Counted from the first letter of the stretch, positions 43,113 to 52,312 are shown. The stretch is DNA of 64,000 nucleotides from Halobacterium rubrum (GCF_021729015.1 NZ_JAJQQZ010000002.1:678483-742482), one strand, 5' to 3'. Program-made: numbers and translations. The notes: a model not told the origin generated them from the letters alone.

Positions 43113-43565
43113 ATGATAGACACGTTGGTCATCGCGACCGACGGCTCGGAGAGCGTCGGGCGGGCCGTGGACGTGGCCCTCGACGTCGCGAGCCGGTTCG
43201 ACGCCAGCGTCCACGCGCTGTACGTGCTCGAGGAGAGCGAGGTGGAGTCGGCGCCGGAGGCGGTCCGCGAGGAGATGCACGACGCGCTGGAGGACCGTGG
43301 CGAGACGGCCGTCGGCGCGGTGGCGGACGCCGCCGACGGTGACGTGACGACCGCGGTCCGGGAGGGGCGGCCGCCCGCCGAGATCAGCCAGTACGCCCGG
43401 GACGTGGACGCCGACGTGGTGGCGACCGGGACGCGGGGCCGCCACGGGGAGAACCGCTTCCTCATCGGGAGCGTCGCGGAGCGCGTCGTACGGACGTGTC
43501 CGGTGCCCGTGTTGACCGTCCGGCAGCTCGAGGACGGCGACGACGCGGAGCGGGCGAACGCGTGA
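43113..43565 (+). CDS. Universal stress protein family, ATP-binding type
   Basis: A 150-residue UspA protein with an intact nucleotide loop GTRGRHGENRFLIGSVAERVVR, which matches G-x2-G-x9-GS of the ATP-binding class, and the first-strand motif LVIATDGSESVGRAVDVAL. Cytoplasmic dimer expected. ATG at 43113 after TTTAAGG promoter-like sequence. The third UspA in 2 kb; only this one keeps the ATP motif. Confidence 0.92.
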   Translation: MIDTLVIATDGSESVGRAVDVALDVASRFDASVHALYVLEESEVESAPEAVREEMHDALEDRGETAVGAVADAADGDVTTAVREGRPPAEISQYARDVDADVVATGTRGRHGENRFLIGSVAERVVRTCPVPVLTVRQLEDGDDAERANA

Positions 43566-43616
43566 CGCCGGCCCCGGCCGCCGGCTTTTAGTCGCGTCGA
43601 ACGCCAGCAGACGGTG

Positions 43617-44648
43617 ATGCCCTCCACGAACAGACGACAGTTCCTCGCAGCCGCGGGTGTGGCCGGAGTCACTGGGCTCGCCGGCTGCTCCGGGCTCGGT
43701 GGCAGCGGCCGGCCCGACGTCGACACGCACAGCGGCCTGACCGACGACCCGAGCGCCGAACTCGACACCGAGGCGGTGTTCCTCGCGGGCGACGCGGGTG
43801 CCCTCCCGGACCCACCCGAGACGGTCGCCAGCGTCGCGGACGCGGACGTCGTGCTCGCGACGCGGAGCGCCGACCGCCGGACGCTAGTCGGCGCGTTCCG
43901 GGACGGGAAGCCGGTCGCGTTCGCGGACCACGACGCGCAGGACGCACTGGTCGACGTGCTCTCGCGAGTCGGCGACGACTACACCTTCGGCACCGAGACG
44001 GTCCGGGCACGACCGGTCGACCCGGTCGTCGCGGTGCCACGGGGCGACACCGTCGCCACGTACACGCTCGTCGACGAGGGCGGCTGGGACGACCCGGTGC
44101 TGGACGGCCTCGGGTGGGCGCTCGGCGGGCGCGTCCCCGACTGCCGGACGTTCGTCCCCGAGCACTCGTCGGACAGTCTGTTCGCGCACGCCGGCGCCAC
44201 CCACGTCGCCGGCCGCCTGGAGACAGGGGAGGCGTACGCGTCCCGGACGACGGCGTCGGTTAGCCGCCAGGAGGGCGATCAGTACGTGCGCCTGCGGACG
44301 ACACTCCACGCCGAAGCCAGCGACGGGTACGCGGTCGAGGAAGCACTGCGGGAGACCGACCTGCCGGACGACCAGCGCCTCCACGAGGTCTGGCCGAACC
44401 CACACAGCCAAGACGGCGTCCGGGTGGCGAACGTCTCCGACACGGTCCGCAGCCAGTTCGGCGTCGAGGTGACGCCGGACAGCGACCGGGCTCGGACCGC
44501 GCTCACCGGCTGTGGGGGCCTGCAGACCGAGGGTAACCTCGCCTACGACCACCGGACGAGCGTCGACTGGAAGCGCGACGGACTCCTCGGTGCCGACCGG
44601 CGGTACGCCGAGGCGACGGGCCGCGGGGAGTGGCACCTCGGGGCCTAA
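43617..44648 (+). CDS. Tat lipoprotein of unknown function
   Basis: A 343-residue exported protein. The signal MPSTNRRQFLAAAGVAGVTGLAGC has the twin-Arg motif and the lipobox LAGC. The mature part looks like a two-lobed alpha/beta domain: AVFLAGDAGALPDPPETVASVADADVVLATRSADRRTLVGAF, KPVAFADHDAQDALVDVLSRVG. Later it is beta-rich (QYVRLRTTLHAEASDGYAVEE). No family is recognised. Cys in ALTGCGG is the only other Cys. Start could also be the GTG at 43614. Confidence 0.72.
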   Translation: MPSTNRRQFLAAAGVAGVTGLAGCSGLGGSGRPDVDTHSGLTDDPSAELDTEAVFLAGDAGALPDPPETVASVADADVVLATRSADRRTLVGAFRDGKPVAFADHDAQDALVDVLSRVGDDYTFGTETVRARPVDPVVAVPRGDTVATYTLVDEGGWDDPVLDGLGWALGGRVPDCRTFVPEHSSDSLFAHAGATHVAGRLETGEAYASRTTASVSRQEGDQYVRLRTTLHAEASDGYAVEEALRETDLPDDQRLHEVWPNPHSQDGVRVANVSDTVRSQFGVEVTPDSDRARTALTGCGGLQTEGNLAYDHRTSVDWKRDGLLGADRRYAEATGRGEWHLGA

Positions 44649-44686
44649 CCGCGGGGTTCTTCCCCGGCGCACCCGACCGTCGGAGT

Positions 44687-45769
44687 ATGGAAGACTGGGT
44701 CATCGACGACGAAGACCTCCCGCTGGAGCGGAAGAGCCTGCTCCCCGGGACGGGCTTTTTCGTCCCCGACGACGTGCAGGAGGCACAGAAGGACGAGGAG
44801 ATACGGGAACGCGTCGAGGGCGCCGACGTCATCGTGGTCGCGGACCCCGACGCCGACGGTCTGGCGTGCGCCGCCATCCTCCGTGAAGTGTACGGCGAGG
44901 CCGCGCTCGTCCCCGCCGGCCCCCACGAGATCGAGGACGGCCTGCGGCGGGCCGCCGAGTTCGGCGCCGAAGGCTGCCGGCTGTTCGTCTGCGACCTCTG
45001 CCCCGACCAGTTCGAGTACGTCGAGACCGAGCTCGCGGACGCCGTCGAGCACGCAGGCGAGGTCCGGTGGTTCGACCACCACCAGTGGACCGAGGAGACG
45101 GCGGCCGCCGTCCGGGACGCGGGCGTCGACCTCGTCGTCGGCGACTCCGAGGAGGAGTGCACGGCCGACGTTACGGTCCGGAGCCTCGACGAGGACGTCC
45201 CCGAGCGCTTCCGCGAGCTCGCGGAGGTCACCCGGGACCACGACCTCTGGCTGAAGGAGGACGACCGCAGCGACGACCTCGCGGACTACTCGTACTGGGT
45301 GGACGCCGACGAGTACATGGACACCATCCAGGAGTACGGCGCCGACTTCCCCGAGGACGTGATGGAGTACATCGAGGAGCGCCGCGTCGAGAAACACGAA
45401 CTCATCGAGCGCGCGGTCGACCGGGCAGCGATGAAGGAGGTCGGCGAGTGGACGGTCGGCGTCACCTACGGCCGCTGCTCGCAGAACGAGGTCGCCGAGG
45501 CGCTGCGCGAGCAGGGCGCCGACGCCGCCGTGGTCGTGAAGCCCTCGGGGAGCGCGAGCATCCGGGGCACCGAGACCTTCGAGCGCGCCCACGAGGTCGC
45601 CCGCCAGGTGAACGGCGGGGGCCACCCGAAGGCCGCGGGCTGCAAGCCCGACATCTACGAGGACATGCTGGACTACGCGAACCACTGGACGAGCCAGGGC
45701 ACGACCGCCAAGCAGGTCATCCTCGACGCCTTCCGCAGCCTCCCCGACGAGCCGGCCGACGCCGAGTAG
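44687..45769 (+). CDS. DHH family phosphoesterase
   Basis: A 360-residue predicted phosphoesterase or single-strand nuclease of the RecJ/NrnA superfamily. Motif I is VADPDADGLACAAIL, motif II is FVCDLCPD, motif III is WFDHHQWTEET, and the DHHA1 end is GGGHPKAAG. It binds two manganese ions in this family. Haloarchaeal genomes have several such proteins, including the replisome-associated GAN; which class applies here is not clear. ATG at 44687. Confidence 0.9.
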   Translation: MEDWVIDDEDLPLERKSLLPGTGFFVPDDVQEAQKDEEIRERVEGADVIVVADPDADGLACAAILREVYGEAALVPAGPHEIEDGLRRAAEFGAEGCRLFVCDLCPDQFEYVETELADAVEHAGEVRWFDHHQWTEETAAAVRDAGVDLVVGDSEEECTADVTVRSLDEDVPERFRELAEVTRDHDLWLKEDDRSDDLADYSYWVDADEYMDTIQEYGADFPEDVMEYIEERRVEKHELIERAVDRAAMKEVGEWTVGVTYGRCSQNEVAEALREQGADAAVVVKPSGSASIRGTETFERAHEVARQVNGGGHPKAAGCKPDIYEDMLDYANHWTSQGTTAKQVILDAFRSLPDEPADAE

Positions 45770-45810
45770 CGGTCGCGGCGCTTTTCGTCCCCGCCGCCGT
45801 CCGCCCGGAC

Positions 45811-46614
45811 ATGAGTCTGGACTTCGACGCCGACCGCCCAGTCGTGGGGATGGTCCACCTCGCCCCGCTGCCGGGCGCGCCGGGCTACGACGACGGTGAC
45901 CGAGCGCCCGCCCGCGACGCCGCGCTGCGGGACCTCCGCCGCCTCGACGCTGGCGGCGTGGACGCCGTGATGGTGGAGAACTTCGGGGACGCGCCGTTCT
46001 ACGCCGACGACGTCCCGAAACACGTCGTCGCGTCGATGACGGCGCTCGTCAGCGACCTCCGCCGGGAGACGGACCTGCCGCTTGGCGTGAACGTCCTGCG
46101 GAACGACGCCGAAGCCGCCGTCTCGATTGCGGCAGCCGCGGGTGCCGACTTCGTGCGCGTGAACGTCCACGCCGGCGCCCGGCTCACCGACCAGGGCGTC
46201 GTCGAGGGCAAGGCCGCCGAGACCGTCCGGCTCCGCGACCGACTGGACGCGGCCGACGTCTCGATTCTCGCCGACGTCGACGTGAAGCACTCCGCCGCGC
46301 TCGCGGAGCGCCCGCTGAGCGAGGGAGTCGCGGAACTCCTCGAACGCGGCCACGCCGACGGTGTGGTGGCGAGCGGTGCCGGTACCGGCCACGAGACCGA
46401 CCGCGACCACCTCCGCGCGGTCGTCGACGCCCGCGACGACCTCGGTGTCGACGCGCCGGTCTTCGTCGGCAGCGGCGTCACGCGAGAGTCCGTCGAGGAG
46501 ACGCTGACACTCGCTGACGGCGCCATCGTCGGTACCGCGCTGAAGGCGGGCGGCAAGACGACCGCGCCGGTCGACGAGGACCGCGTCCGAGCGCTCGTGG
46601 ACGCGGCCCGCTAG
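45811..46614 (+). CDS. BtpA/SgcQ family TIM-barrel protein
   Basis: A 267-residue cytoplasmic protein of the BtpA family. Conserved parts are VVGMVHLAPLPGAPGY, GVDAVMVENFGDAPFY, LPLGVNVLRNDAEAAVSIAAAAGADFVRVNVHAGA, ILADVDVKHSAAL, ADGVVASGAGTG and VFVGSGVTRESVEETL. These read as the strands of a (beta/alpha)8 barrel with phosphate-binding loops at the end. BtpA was linked to photosystem I stability in cyanobacteria, and SgcQ to sugar use; the reaction is not known. Convergent overlap of 4 bp with a PfkB kinase gene, which could act on a linked sugar. Confidence 0.9.
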   Translation: MSLDFDADRPVVGMVHLAPLPGAPGYDDGDRAPARDAALRDLRRLDAGGVDAVMVENFGDAPFYADDVPKHVVASMTALVSDLRRETDLPLGVNVLRNDAEAAVSIAAAAGADFVRVNVHAGARLTDQGVVEGKAAETVRLRDRLDAADVSILADVDVKHSAALAERPLSEGVAELLERGHADGVVASGAGTGHETDRDHLRAVVDARDDLGVDAPVFVGSGVTRESVEETLTLADGAIVGTALKAGGKTTAPVDEDRVRALVDAAR

Positions 46615-47522
46615 GTGGAGAGGTCGGCTCGGCTCGGCAGCCCGCCCCGGGCGCCCTCGGCCGTGCAGTTCTGCGCGGCGGCCGCCGCCGCAATCCGGCC
46701 CGCGTCCTGGGGGGCGGCGTCGCCGACAACCCAGGCGTGGACGAGGGCCGCAGTGAAGGCGTCCCCTGCGCCAGTCGCGTCGGTCACGTCGACGTCCCGG
46801 GCCGGCACGTGGACAGTTTCGTCGCCGGTAGCGAGGAACGCACCGTCGGCACCGGCAGTGACAGCGACCCGGGACGCACCCCGAGCGGCGAGCTCGTCGG
46901 CTGCACCCTCCGGGCCGGCGCCGAGGTACGAGTCGGCAGCGACCGCGTTCGCGACGAAAAGGTCAGCAGCTGCGGCCGCGGCGTCGATGGTCTCGGCCGT
47001 CGCACCCCGGCCCTCGAGTTCGGGCAGCGGGCCGGCGAGGTCGAACGCGAGTGCAGCGACGCCGCCGCTGCGACGCAGTTCGACGAGCTCCCGGACCACG
47101 CCGTCTGGGGCGTAGGCGCTCGTGAACACGCAGTCGGCAGCCCGAAGCGCTTCGCGGTCGGCGTCCGTCAGTTCGAGGCCGGGGACGCTGTCGCCGCCGG
47201 CGACGATCATCCGGTCGCCGTCGGGTCCCCGGAGCACGAGCGCGTACGAGGTGTCGTCGTCGCCGCGCCGGACTCTGGACGCGTCGACGCCCCAGTCGGC
47301 CAGCGACGCCAGCACGCGGTCACCGGCGTCGTCCCAGCCCACGCGGGAGACGACTGCAGCGTCGTGGTCGAGTTCGGCGAGCGCGCACGCGACGTTCGCG
47401 GCGACGCCGCCCGCCCGCTCGGTGTGCTCACGCACGAACGCGCCGCCGTCGGGCTCGGGGAGGTTCGACAGCCCGTAGACGCGGTCGAGCACCGCACTCC
47501 CGACGGCGACGATGTCGGCCAT
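46611..47522 (-). CDS. PfkB family sugar/nucleoside kinase
   Basis: A 303-residue ribokinase-fold kinase. The N-terminal part ADIVAVGSAVLDRVYGL, the substrate loop GGVAANVACALAEL, and the catalytic/ATP motif DVTDATGAGDAFTAALVHAW with the catalytic Asp in GAGD are all clear. Substrate likely a sugar or nucleoside. Tail-to-tail with the BtpA gene, 4 bp overlap. Not one of the ADP-dependent kinases. Confidence 0.92.
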   Translation of the reverse strand: MADIVAVGSAVLDRVYGLSNLPEPDGGAFVREHTERAGGVAANVACALAELDHDAAVVSRVGWDDAGDRVLASLADWGVDASRVRRGDDDTSYALVLRGPDGDRMIVAGGDSVPGLELTDADREALRAADCVFTSAYAPDGVVRELVELRRSGGVAALAFDLAGPLPELEGRGATAETIDAAAAAADLFVANAVAADSYLGAGPEGAADELAARGASRVAVTAGADGAFLATGDETVHVPARDVDVTDATGAGDAFTAALVHAWVVGDAAPQDAGRIAAAAAAQNCTAEGARGGLPSRADLST

Positions 47523-47531
47523 CAGTCTCGC

Positions 47532-47975
47532 CTACTGGCGCTCCCCGGCGACCCACTTGTCCGAGTACGCCGTCCCGCACGAACAGTAGACGTAGGCGTG
47601 GACAACGTCGCCCTCGGCGTAGAGCCCGCCGACCTCCTCGTTCTGTTCTTCGGCGAACGAGAACGCGAACTGGACGTCGTGGTCCTCGCCCGGGCTGTCG
47701 GCCGCGTTCGGGCAGTCGCCACCGACGAGATCGGCGTCGACGTCGCCGGGGGTCTGCATCGCCGTCGACCCGAACTCCATCGCCTGCATGCCCGTGAGTT
47801 TCTCGAAGACGCTGCGGCCGGCTTCGCCGTCGACGACGAGCACGACGCCGTCCCCGGCGCGCTCGGCGTCGGCGCGGTCCGCGAGCGTGTCGACGTCGGA
47901 GACGTACGAGTCGGCGAGGTAGAGTGCGACGTGGTCGGTGCGGTCGCCCGCGAGGTAGGCGTCGAAGTCGCTCAC
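47532..47975 (-). CDS. DUF5807-like haloarchaeal protein
   Basis: A 147-residue soluble protein starting at a GTG (VSDFDAYLAGDRTDHVALYLAD). It has an alternating alpha/beta pattern, GVVLVVDGEAGRSVFEKLTGMQAMEF, then a Cys in GGDCPNAAD and the end YVYCSCGTAYSDKWVAGE with a CxC pair. I recognise it as the haloarchaea-only family called DUF5807. The frame is open further upstream, but that part lies over the S6e gene and is not coding. Ends 9 bp before the PfkB start, so the two may be co-transcribed. Confidence 0.78.
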   Translation of the reverse strand: MSDFDAYLAGDRTDHVALYLADSYVSDVDTLADRADAERAGDGVVLVVDGEAGRSVFEKLTGMQAMEFGSTAMQTPGDVDADLVGGDCPNAADSPGEDHDVQFAFSFAEEQNEEVGGLYAEGDVVHAYVYCSCGTAYSDKWVAGERQ

Positions 47976-48012
47976 GCGCCGCGATAGGCGGTGACCGCGA
48001 AAAAGCGTGGCG

Positions 48013-48423
48013 TTACTCGTCGTCGCCGCCGTCCTCGTCGTCGCCCTCGCCGAGGAGGGACTCGACGGACTCGTCGCCGCGCTCGGCGATGGAGACGTTG
48101 AGCTGCGCAGCGGATTCGGAGACTTCCTTCCCGCGGACGGTGACGCGCTTGCGCTCGCCGTCGCGCTCGGGGTTGAAGCCGGCGCCGCCCTCGAGGAGCA
48201 CTTCCTTGAGGTCGCTGCCGTCGACGTCGCCGCGCATCGGACGGCCGGCGTCGTCGCTGCCGCCCGTGATCTCGACGGTGTAGCCGTCGAGGCCGACGGC
48301 GCCGCCGTCGACCTCGTCGCCGATCTCGCGACCGATGAATCGGTTCGCGTCCTGTCCGTCAACCTCGAACTGGTAGGTGCGTCCCGACTCGGGGTCGGCG
48401 ACGGCGACCTGGAACGTAGCCAT
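48013..48423 (-). CDS. rps6e: 30S ribosomal protein S6e
   Basis: A 136-residue small-subunit protein. Family motifs are [60 protein letters not shown] and [30 protein letters not shown]. The acidic tail [12 protein letters not shown] is haloarchaeal. ATG at 48423. Length matches other archaeal S6e. The upstream 264 bp carry no gene but hold an inverted repeat (see 48618-48667). Confidence 0.96.
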   Translation of the reverse strand: MATFQVAVADPESGRTYQFEVDGQDANRFIGREIGDEVDGGAVGLDGYTVEITGGSDDAGRPMRGDVDGSDLKEVLLEGGAGFNPERDGERKRVTVRGKEVSESAAQLNVSIAERGDESVESLLGEGDDEDGGDDE

Positions 48424-48617
48424 GGATGCAACGAGTCCGGCGTGATTCAAAAACCCGTCGAAGCCGCGCAGGAGCGACGCTGACGGCGCTCCCGGCCGGG
48501 TCCGGGGGTGTGGCGAGCAGGCGGCGGTGGTCTGGGTCGCGAGGTGGTCGCCGCACTCCCGCCCAGACACCTCGCGGCCGTGGTCACGGCACGCCGGCTC
48601 TGGTCCCGCCCTGCGGT

Positions 48618-48667
48618 TTGAACGTTCGGACGCCGGACGGAGTCGGGTACTGCACCCGAGCGTTCAA
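48618..48667. promoter_or_regulatory. 12-bp inverted repeat before a small gene
   Basis: TTGAACGTTCGG at 48618-48629 and CCGAGCGTTCAA at 48656-48667 pair over 12 bp with one G-T pair and a 26-base loop. It lies 20-30 bp before the small gene at 48688. It could be an operator pair or a hairpin in the leader. Function not known. Confidence 0.35.
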
Positions 48668-48687
48668 GCGGCGGTGTTGCGTAGTCG

Positions 48688-48972
48688 GTGGCAATCGTGG
48701 ACCGGGAAGTTCTGATGCTGTCGCTCCGGCAGGCGTTCGGCGGGACGGTCGCGGAGCGGCGCGCGGTCGCGCGGACGGCCGGCGACCTCGCCGACGACGG
48801 CCGGGTGGCCGAGGACCTCGGCGTCGAGGTGACGCCGACCGTGATCGTGGAGAACCTCGGCGACGCCCCGGAGGGGACGCCGGCGGAGCGCTGGAACTGG
48901 TGGATGGGCGCGCTGGAGGCGGCTTACGGGGGCTACTACGAGTTCCGGGTGACGGCGTGGGCGCGGGACTAG
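48688..48972 (+). CDS. Small haloarchaeal protein, unknown function
   Basis: A 94-residue soluble protein from GTG at 48688 (a second GTG at 48697 gives 91). It has a helical first half (LMLSLRQAFGGTVAERRAVARTAGDLADDG) and TPTVIVENLGDAPEG, then RWNWWMGALEAAYGGYYEFRVTAW, rich in Trp and Tyr. Conserved-looking but not recognised. Convergent with nosY, overlapping by 4 bp. Confidence 0.68.
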   Translation: MAIVDREVLMLSLRQAFGGTVAERRAVARTAGDLADDGRVAEDLGVEVTPTVIVENLGDAPEGTPAERWNWWMGALEAAYGGYYEFRVTAWARD

Positions 48973-49961
48973 ACGGCTCGCCGGCCGAAGGCGAGGACGG
49001 CGCCCGCGACCGGGAGGACGAGCCACGCGGCGAGCGCCGCCAGAAGCACTGGGCCGCCGAGGCTCGTGGCTTCGAGGACGCCCGCGATGCCGCCAGCGGT
49101 CGTGGGGAGGGTGCGGAGGACGAGCACCCGGAAGAGGTCGGCGGGGCTGAGCAGGACGGCGGCGCCGACCGTCCACGAGGGGAGGTCGAGGGTGGCGACG
49201 AGGCCGAGCGCAACGAGGTCGTGGACGAGCACGAACCACACCCAGGCGGCGAGCGCAGCGCCGAGCGCGTGAGTCTTCTCTGCGGCGAGCGTGGACGCGA
49301 GCACGGCGACGCCGAGGAACGCACAACCGGCGGCGACGGCTGCCAGCGCGACAGACGCGTACGAGTCGAGGACGCCGACGCCGGCGTACCGGACGAGGAG
49401 GACCCCGCCGACGGCGAACCCCGCGAGCAGTCCGCCGGTGAGCGCGACGGCCCGACCGAGGTACTTGCCGACGACGACCGAGGTGGCGGTCAGCGGGAGC
49501 GCGAGCAGCATCTCGAGGCTCCCGGACTCGTCGGCGCCGACGACGGTGTCGAAGCCGACGGCGAGTGCCGCCAGCGGCACGAGGTAGACGCCGACCTGCG
49601 CGAAGCTGGCGAGCACGGCGTTCGTGCGCGCCGGGCCGACGCTCGACCCGCCGAGGAACACCAGCGACGTCGAGAACAGCGCGAAGAGGACTGTGACGCC
49701 GACGACCCAGCGGCGGCGGACCGAGAGCCGGTACTCGCGGGCGGCGACCTGCGCGGTGCCGACGGCGGTCCGCCAGAGCACACCCGGGGTGCCGGTCACA
49801 CCGGCGGCCTCGTGGCTGGCGTCGGCCCCGGCACTCGCAGTGGCAGCGGTGCCGGCGCTCGCAGCGCCGGCTGTGCCGTCCGCGCCGCCGTCCGCCGCAG
49901 TGTGTTCGGCTGGGGTGGTGTCCTCGTCGGCACCGTCGCGAGCGGGTGGCTCGTCAGTCAC
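48969..49961 (-). CDS. nosY: NosY-type ABC permease of the nitrous oxide reductase cluster
   Basis: A 330-residue membrane protein with six helices after a 65-residue disordered Ala/Asp-rich N-terminus. Marks of the NosY/ABC-2 class are YRLSVRRRWVVGVTVLFALFSTSLVFLGG, VGFDTVVGADESGSLEMLLALPLTATSVVVGKYLGRA and PADLFRVLVL. With NosF it likely drives delivery of sulfur or copper for the CuZ site of NosZ. The GTG at 49961 overlaps the nosF stop by 8 bp (GTGACTGA), giving coupled translation. Confidence 0.9.
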   Translation of the reverse strand: MTDEPPARDGADEDTTPAEHTAADGGADGTAGAASAGTAATASAGADASHEAAGVTGTPGVLWRTAVGTAQVAAREYRLSVRRRWVVGVTVLFALFSTSLVFLGGSSVGPARTNAVLASFAQVGVYLVPLAALAVGFDTVVGADESGSLEMLLALPLTATSVVVGKYLGRAVALTGGLLAGFAVGGVLLVRYAGVGVLDSYASVALAAVAAGCAFLGVAVLASTLAAEKTHALGAALAAWVWFVLVHDLVALGLVATLDLPSWTVGAAVLLSPADLFRVLVLRTLPTTAGGIAGVLEATSLGGPVLLAALAAWLVLPVAGAVLAFGRRAV

Positions 49962-50925
49962 GGCCACCACCTCCACCGCCGCTGGCGTCGGCCGCGAGCG
50001 CGACGTCGCTGGCGCCGACCGCGTCCCGGAAGACCGCCGCCAGCCCGGGCTCGGTGACTTCCACGTCGACGACGGTTCCGGTGTCGTCGAGGGCGGCCAG
50101 CGCGTCGAAGACGACGTCTCGTTCGACCGAGAGCCGGACGCGAGGCGGATCGGCGGCGGCCTCGGCCACCCCGGAGACGCTGGCGGCGATGTCCGCAGCG
50201 ACCTCGCCGGGGTCGCCGGCGACGGTGGCGACGACCGAGGTCGTGTCGCCGGCGGTGCGCCGGAGGTCGGCGACGTCGCCCTCGACGGCGACCCGGCCGT
50301 CGTCGAGGACGGCGACCCGGTCGCAGAGCCGCTCGATTTCGGGGAGGACGTGCGAGGAGACGAGGACGGTGACGTCGGTCTCCGCCGAGAGGGATTCGAC
50401 CACGTCGTGGAACGCGGCGACACCGGCGGGGTCGAGGCCCGCAGTCGGTTCGTCGAGCAGGAGCACGTCGGGGTCGCCGACGAGCGCGGTCGCGAGTCCG
50501 AGCCGGCGGTTCATGCCGTTCGAGTAGCCCCCGACCGCGCGGTCCGCGGCGTCCGCCAGACCGACGGTCCGGAGGACGCGCTCGACCATGCAGTCGCGGT
50601 CGCCGATGCCGCGGACGCGAGCGTGGAAGTCCAGCACCTCCCGACCCGTGAACGACGGCGGGAAGCCGGCGTGCTCGGGGAGGTAGCCGACGCGCTCGCG
50701 GACCGCTGGGCCGGCGCTGGCCGGGCGCCCGGCAACCGTCACGGCGCCCTCGTCGGGAGTCTCGTGGCCGACGAGCAGTTTGAACAGCGTGGTCTTGCCC
50801 GCCCCGTTCCGGCCGACGAGGCCGACCGTCTCCCCGCGATCCACGTCCATAGAGACGCCGTCGAGGGCGGTGACAGTGCCGTAGGCCTTCCGTACGTCGC
50901 GCAGTTCGATGTCGTGCTCACTCAT
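49954..50925 (-). CDS. nosF: NosF-type ABC ATPase of the nitrous oxide reductase cluster
   Basis: A 323-residue ATPase: Walker A GRNGAGKTT, signature YSNGMNRRL, Walker B VLLLDEPTAGLDPAG, H-loop VSSHVLPEIE. The signature is altered from LSGGQ to YSNGM, as is common in ABC-2 systems of this kind. The C-terminal 100 residues form an extra domain (DTTSVVATVAGDPGEVAADI). Partner of NosY. The start overlaps the nosD stop by 8 bp, so nosDFY are coupled. Confidence 0.92.
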   Translation of the reverse strand: MSEHDIELRDVRKAYGTVTALDGVSMDVDRGETVGLVGRNGAGKTTLFKLLVGHETPDEGAVTVAGRPASAGPAVRERVGYLPEHAGFPPSFTGREVLDFHARVRGIGDRDCMVERVLRTVGLADAADRAVGGYSNGMNRRLGLATALVGDPDVLLLDEPTAGLDPAGVAAFHDVVESLSAETDVTVLVSSHVLPEIERLCDRVAVLDDGRVAVEGDVADLRRTAGDTTSVVATVAGDPGEVAADIAASVSGVAEAAADPPRVRLSVERDVVFDALAALDDTGTVVDVEVTEPGLAAVFRDAVGASDVALAADASGGGGGGRD

Positions 50926-52306
50926 AGTACCGCCTCCAGTCGTCGTGTGGTGGCGTCGCGAGCGGGTGGTGGTCGACGACGCCGGGCTGTTCGAGCACCG
51001 GGACCGACCGGGCGGCCAGCCGGACGGCGTCCAGCGCGGGGCTAGACGCGAACACCTCCGCTTCGGGGTGCTCGTCGACCAGCCGGTCGAGCGCGCCGGT
51101 CGCCCGGAACCGCACCTCGCTGACGCCGTCGTGGTCGACGTCGACCGGCCGGGCGTCCGCCCAGTAGTTCCCGCGGTCGGTGTCGTTCCACGCGACCTGC
51201 TCGCCGACGACCGCCTTCATCGCGTCGCCGTTGCGCACGAACGTGTTGCCGTAGCCGCGCTCCTCGACGCTGCCGGCAGTGAGGTGGACGCCGACGTCGT
51301 TGCCGGCGACGAGGTTGTCCGCGATGGTGTTGTCAAGCGAGTTGTAGACGAAGACGCCGTTACCGTTGCCGACGAGGTCGTTGCCGCGAATCTCGGTGTG
51401 GTCGACGCTCTTCACGAGCACGCCGTGGCCGCTGGACCCCGTGTTGTTCACCGCCGTGTTGTTCACGACGGTGAGCCGGTCGGAGACCATCAGCGCGTAG
51501 CCGGCGTCGTTGCCGAACGCGGTGTTGTTCGCGAGTCGGGAGTCGTCGCTGTACATGTAGTGGACGCCGTACCGGAGGTCCCACATCGTGTTCCCGCGGG
51601 CGTCGACGTCCGTGCTCCACGAGAAGTAGATGCCGTCGCGGGCGTCCGTGATGCGGTTGTTCGCGAGCACGGCGTCGTCGGCCTCCCAGAGCTGTATGCC
51701 GTTGCCGCGCTCGGAGCGCGGGTCGACGTCCTCGCGGCCGACGACGGTGGTGTTCTCGACGCGGGCGTCGGCGACGCCGTTCAGCCAGATGCCGAACGTC
51801 GTCTCGGTGACGCGGGCGTCGACGACAGTGACGTCGCTGGCGTTCACCCAGACGGCGGCGTCGTTGTCCGACGTGCTGTACCCGGAGTTCCGCACCCAGA
51901 GGTCGCTGACGGTGACGCCGGGCGCGTCCACCGTGAGCACGTCGCCCTCGCCGTCGCCCGCGACGACCGCTTCGTTCGGGGCGGCCCCAGTGAGCGTGAC
52001 GTTCGGGGTGTCGACGGTGACGGGGCCGTCGACGGAGCCCGAGACGCGAACGGTGTCGCCGTCACTGGCGGCGTCGAGCGCTGCGTCGATGGTCTCGTAG
52101 CGGTCGCCGTCGACGGTCGCGTGGCCGTCGCTCGGCGGCGCGCCGAACTCGAGCTCGGCGGGTACCGGCGCCTCGAAGCTGAGGGCGCCACCACTCCCGG
52201 GACTGGCGCCGGCCGTTCCCGGTGCAGCGACGGCGGCGCCGACGCTCGCGACCAGCAGGACGGCCGTCGCCGCCGCGAACCAGCGCTCGGTGCGTCTCGG
52301 GAGCAC
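50918..52306 (-). CDS. nosD: NosD-type maturation protein (beta-helix)
   Basis: A 462-residue exported protein with signal peptide (TERWFAAATAVLLVASVGAAVAAPG). The body is a right-handed parallel beta-helix of CASH/NosD repeats: VTVVDARVTETTFGIWLNGV, ARVENTTVVG, DAVLANNRITDARDGIYFSWS, SRLANNTAFGNDAGYALMVSD, TEIRGNDLVGNGNGVFVYNS. The ending VPVLEQPGVVDHHPLATPPHDDW is the typical NosD C-terminus. NosD is needed to mature the CuZ cluster of NosZ together with NosFY. Confidence 0.93.
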   Translation of the reverse strand: MLPRRTERWFAAATAVLLVASVGAAVAAPGTAGASPGSGGALSFEAPVPAELEFGAPPSDGHATVDGDRYETIDAALDAASDGDTVRVSGSVDGPVTVDTPNVTLTGAAPNEAVVAGDGEGDVLTVDAPGVTVSDLWVRNSGYSTSDNDAAVWVNASDVTVVDARVTETTFGIWLNGVADARVENTTVVGREDVDPRSERGNGIQLWEADDAVLANNRITDARDGIYFSWSTDVDARGNTMWDLRYGVHYMYSDDSRLANNTAFGNDAGYALMVSDRLTVVNNTAVNNTGSSGHGVLVKSVDHTEIRGNDLVGNGNGVFVYNSLDNTIADNLVAGNDVGVHLTAGSVEERGYGNTFVRNGDAMKAVVGEQVAWNDTDRGNYWADARPVDVDHDGVSEVRFRATGALDRLVDEHPEAEVFASSPALDAVRLAARSVPVLEQPGVVDHHPLATPPHDDWRRYYE

Positions 52307-52312
52307 GGGGAA

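Noticed and set aside
47976..48431. Upstream extension of the DUF5807-like gene
   Set aside because: The open frame runs in another phase through rps6e on the same strand and has Ser/Arg/Thr-rich nonsense composition.
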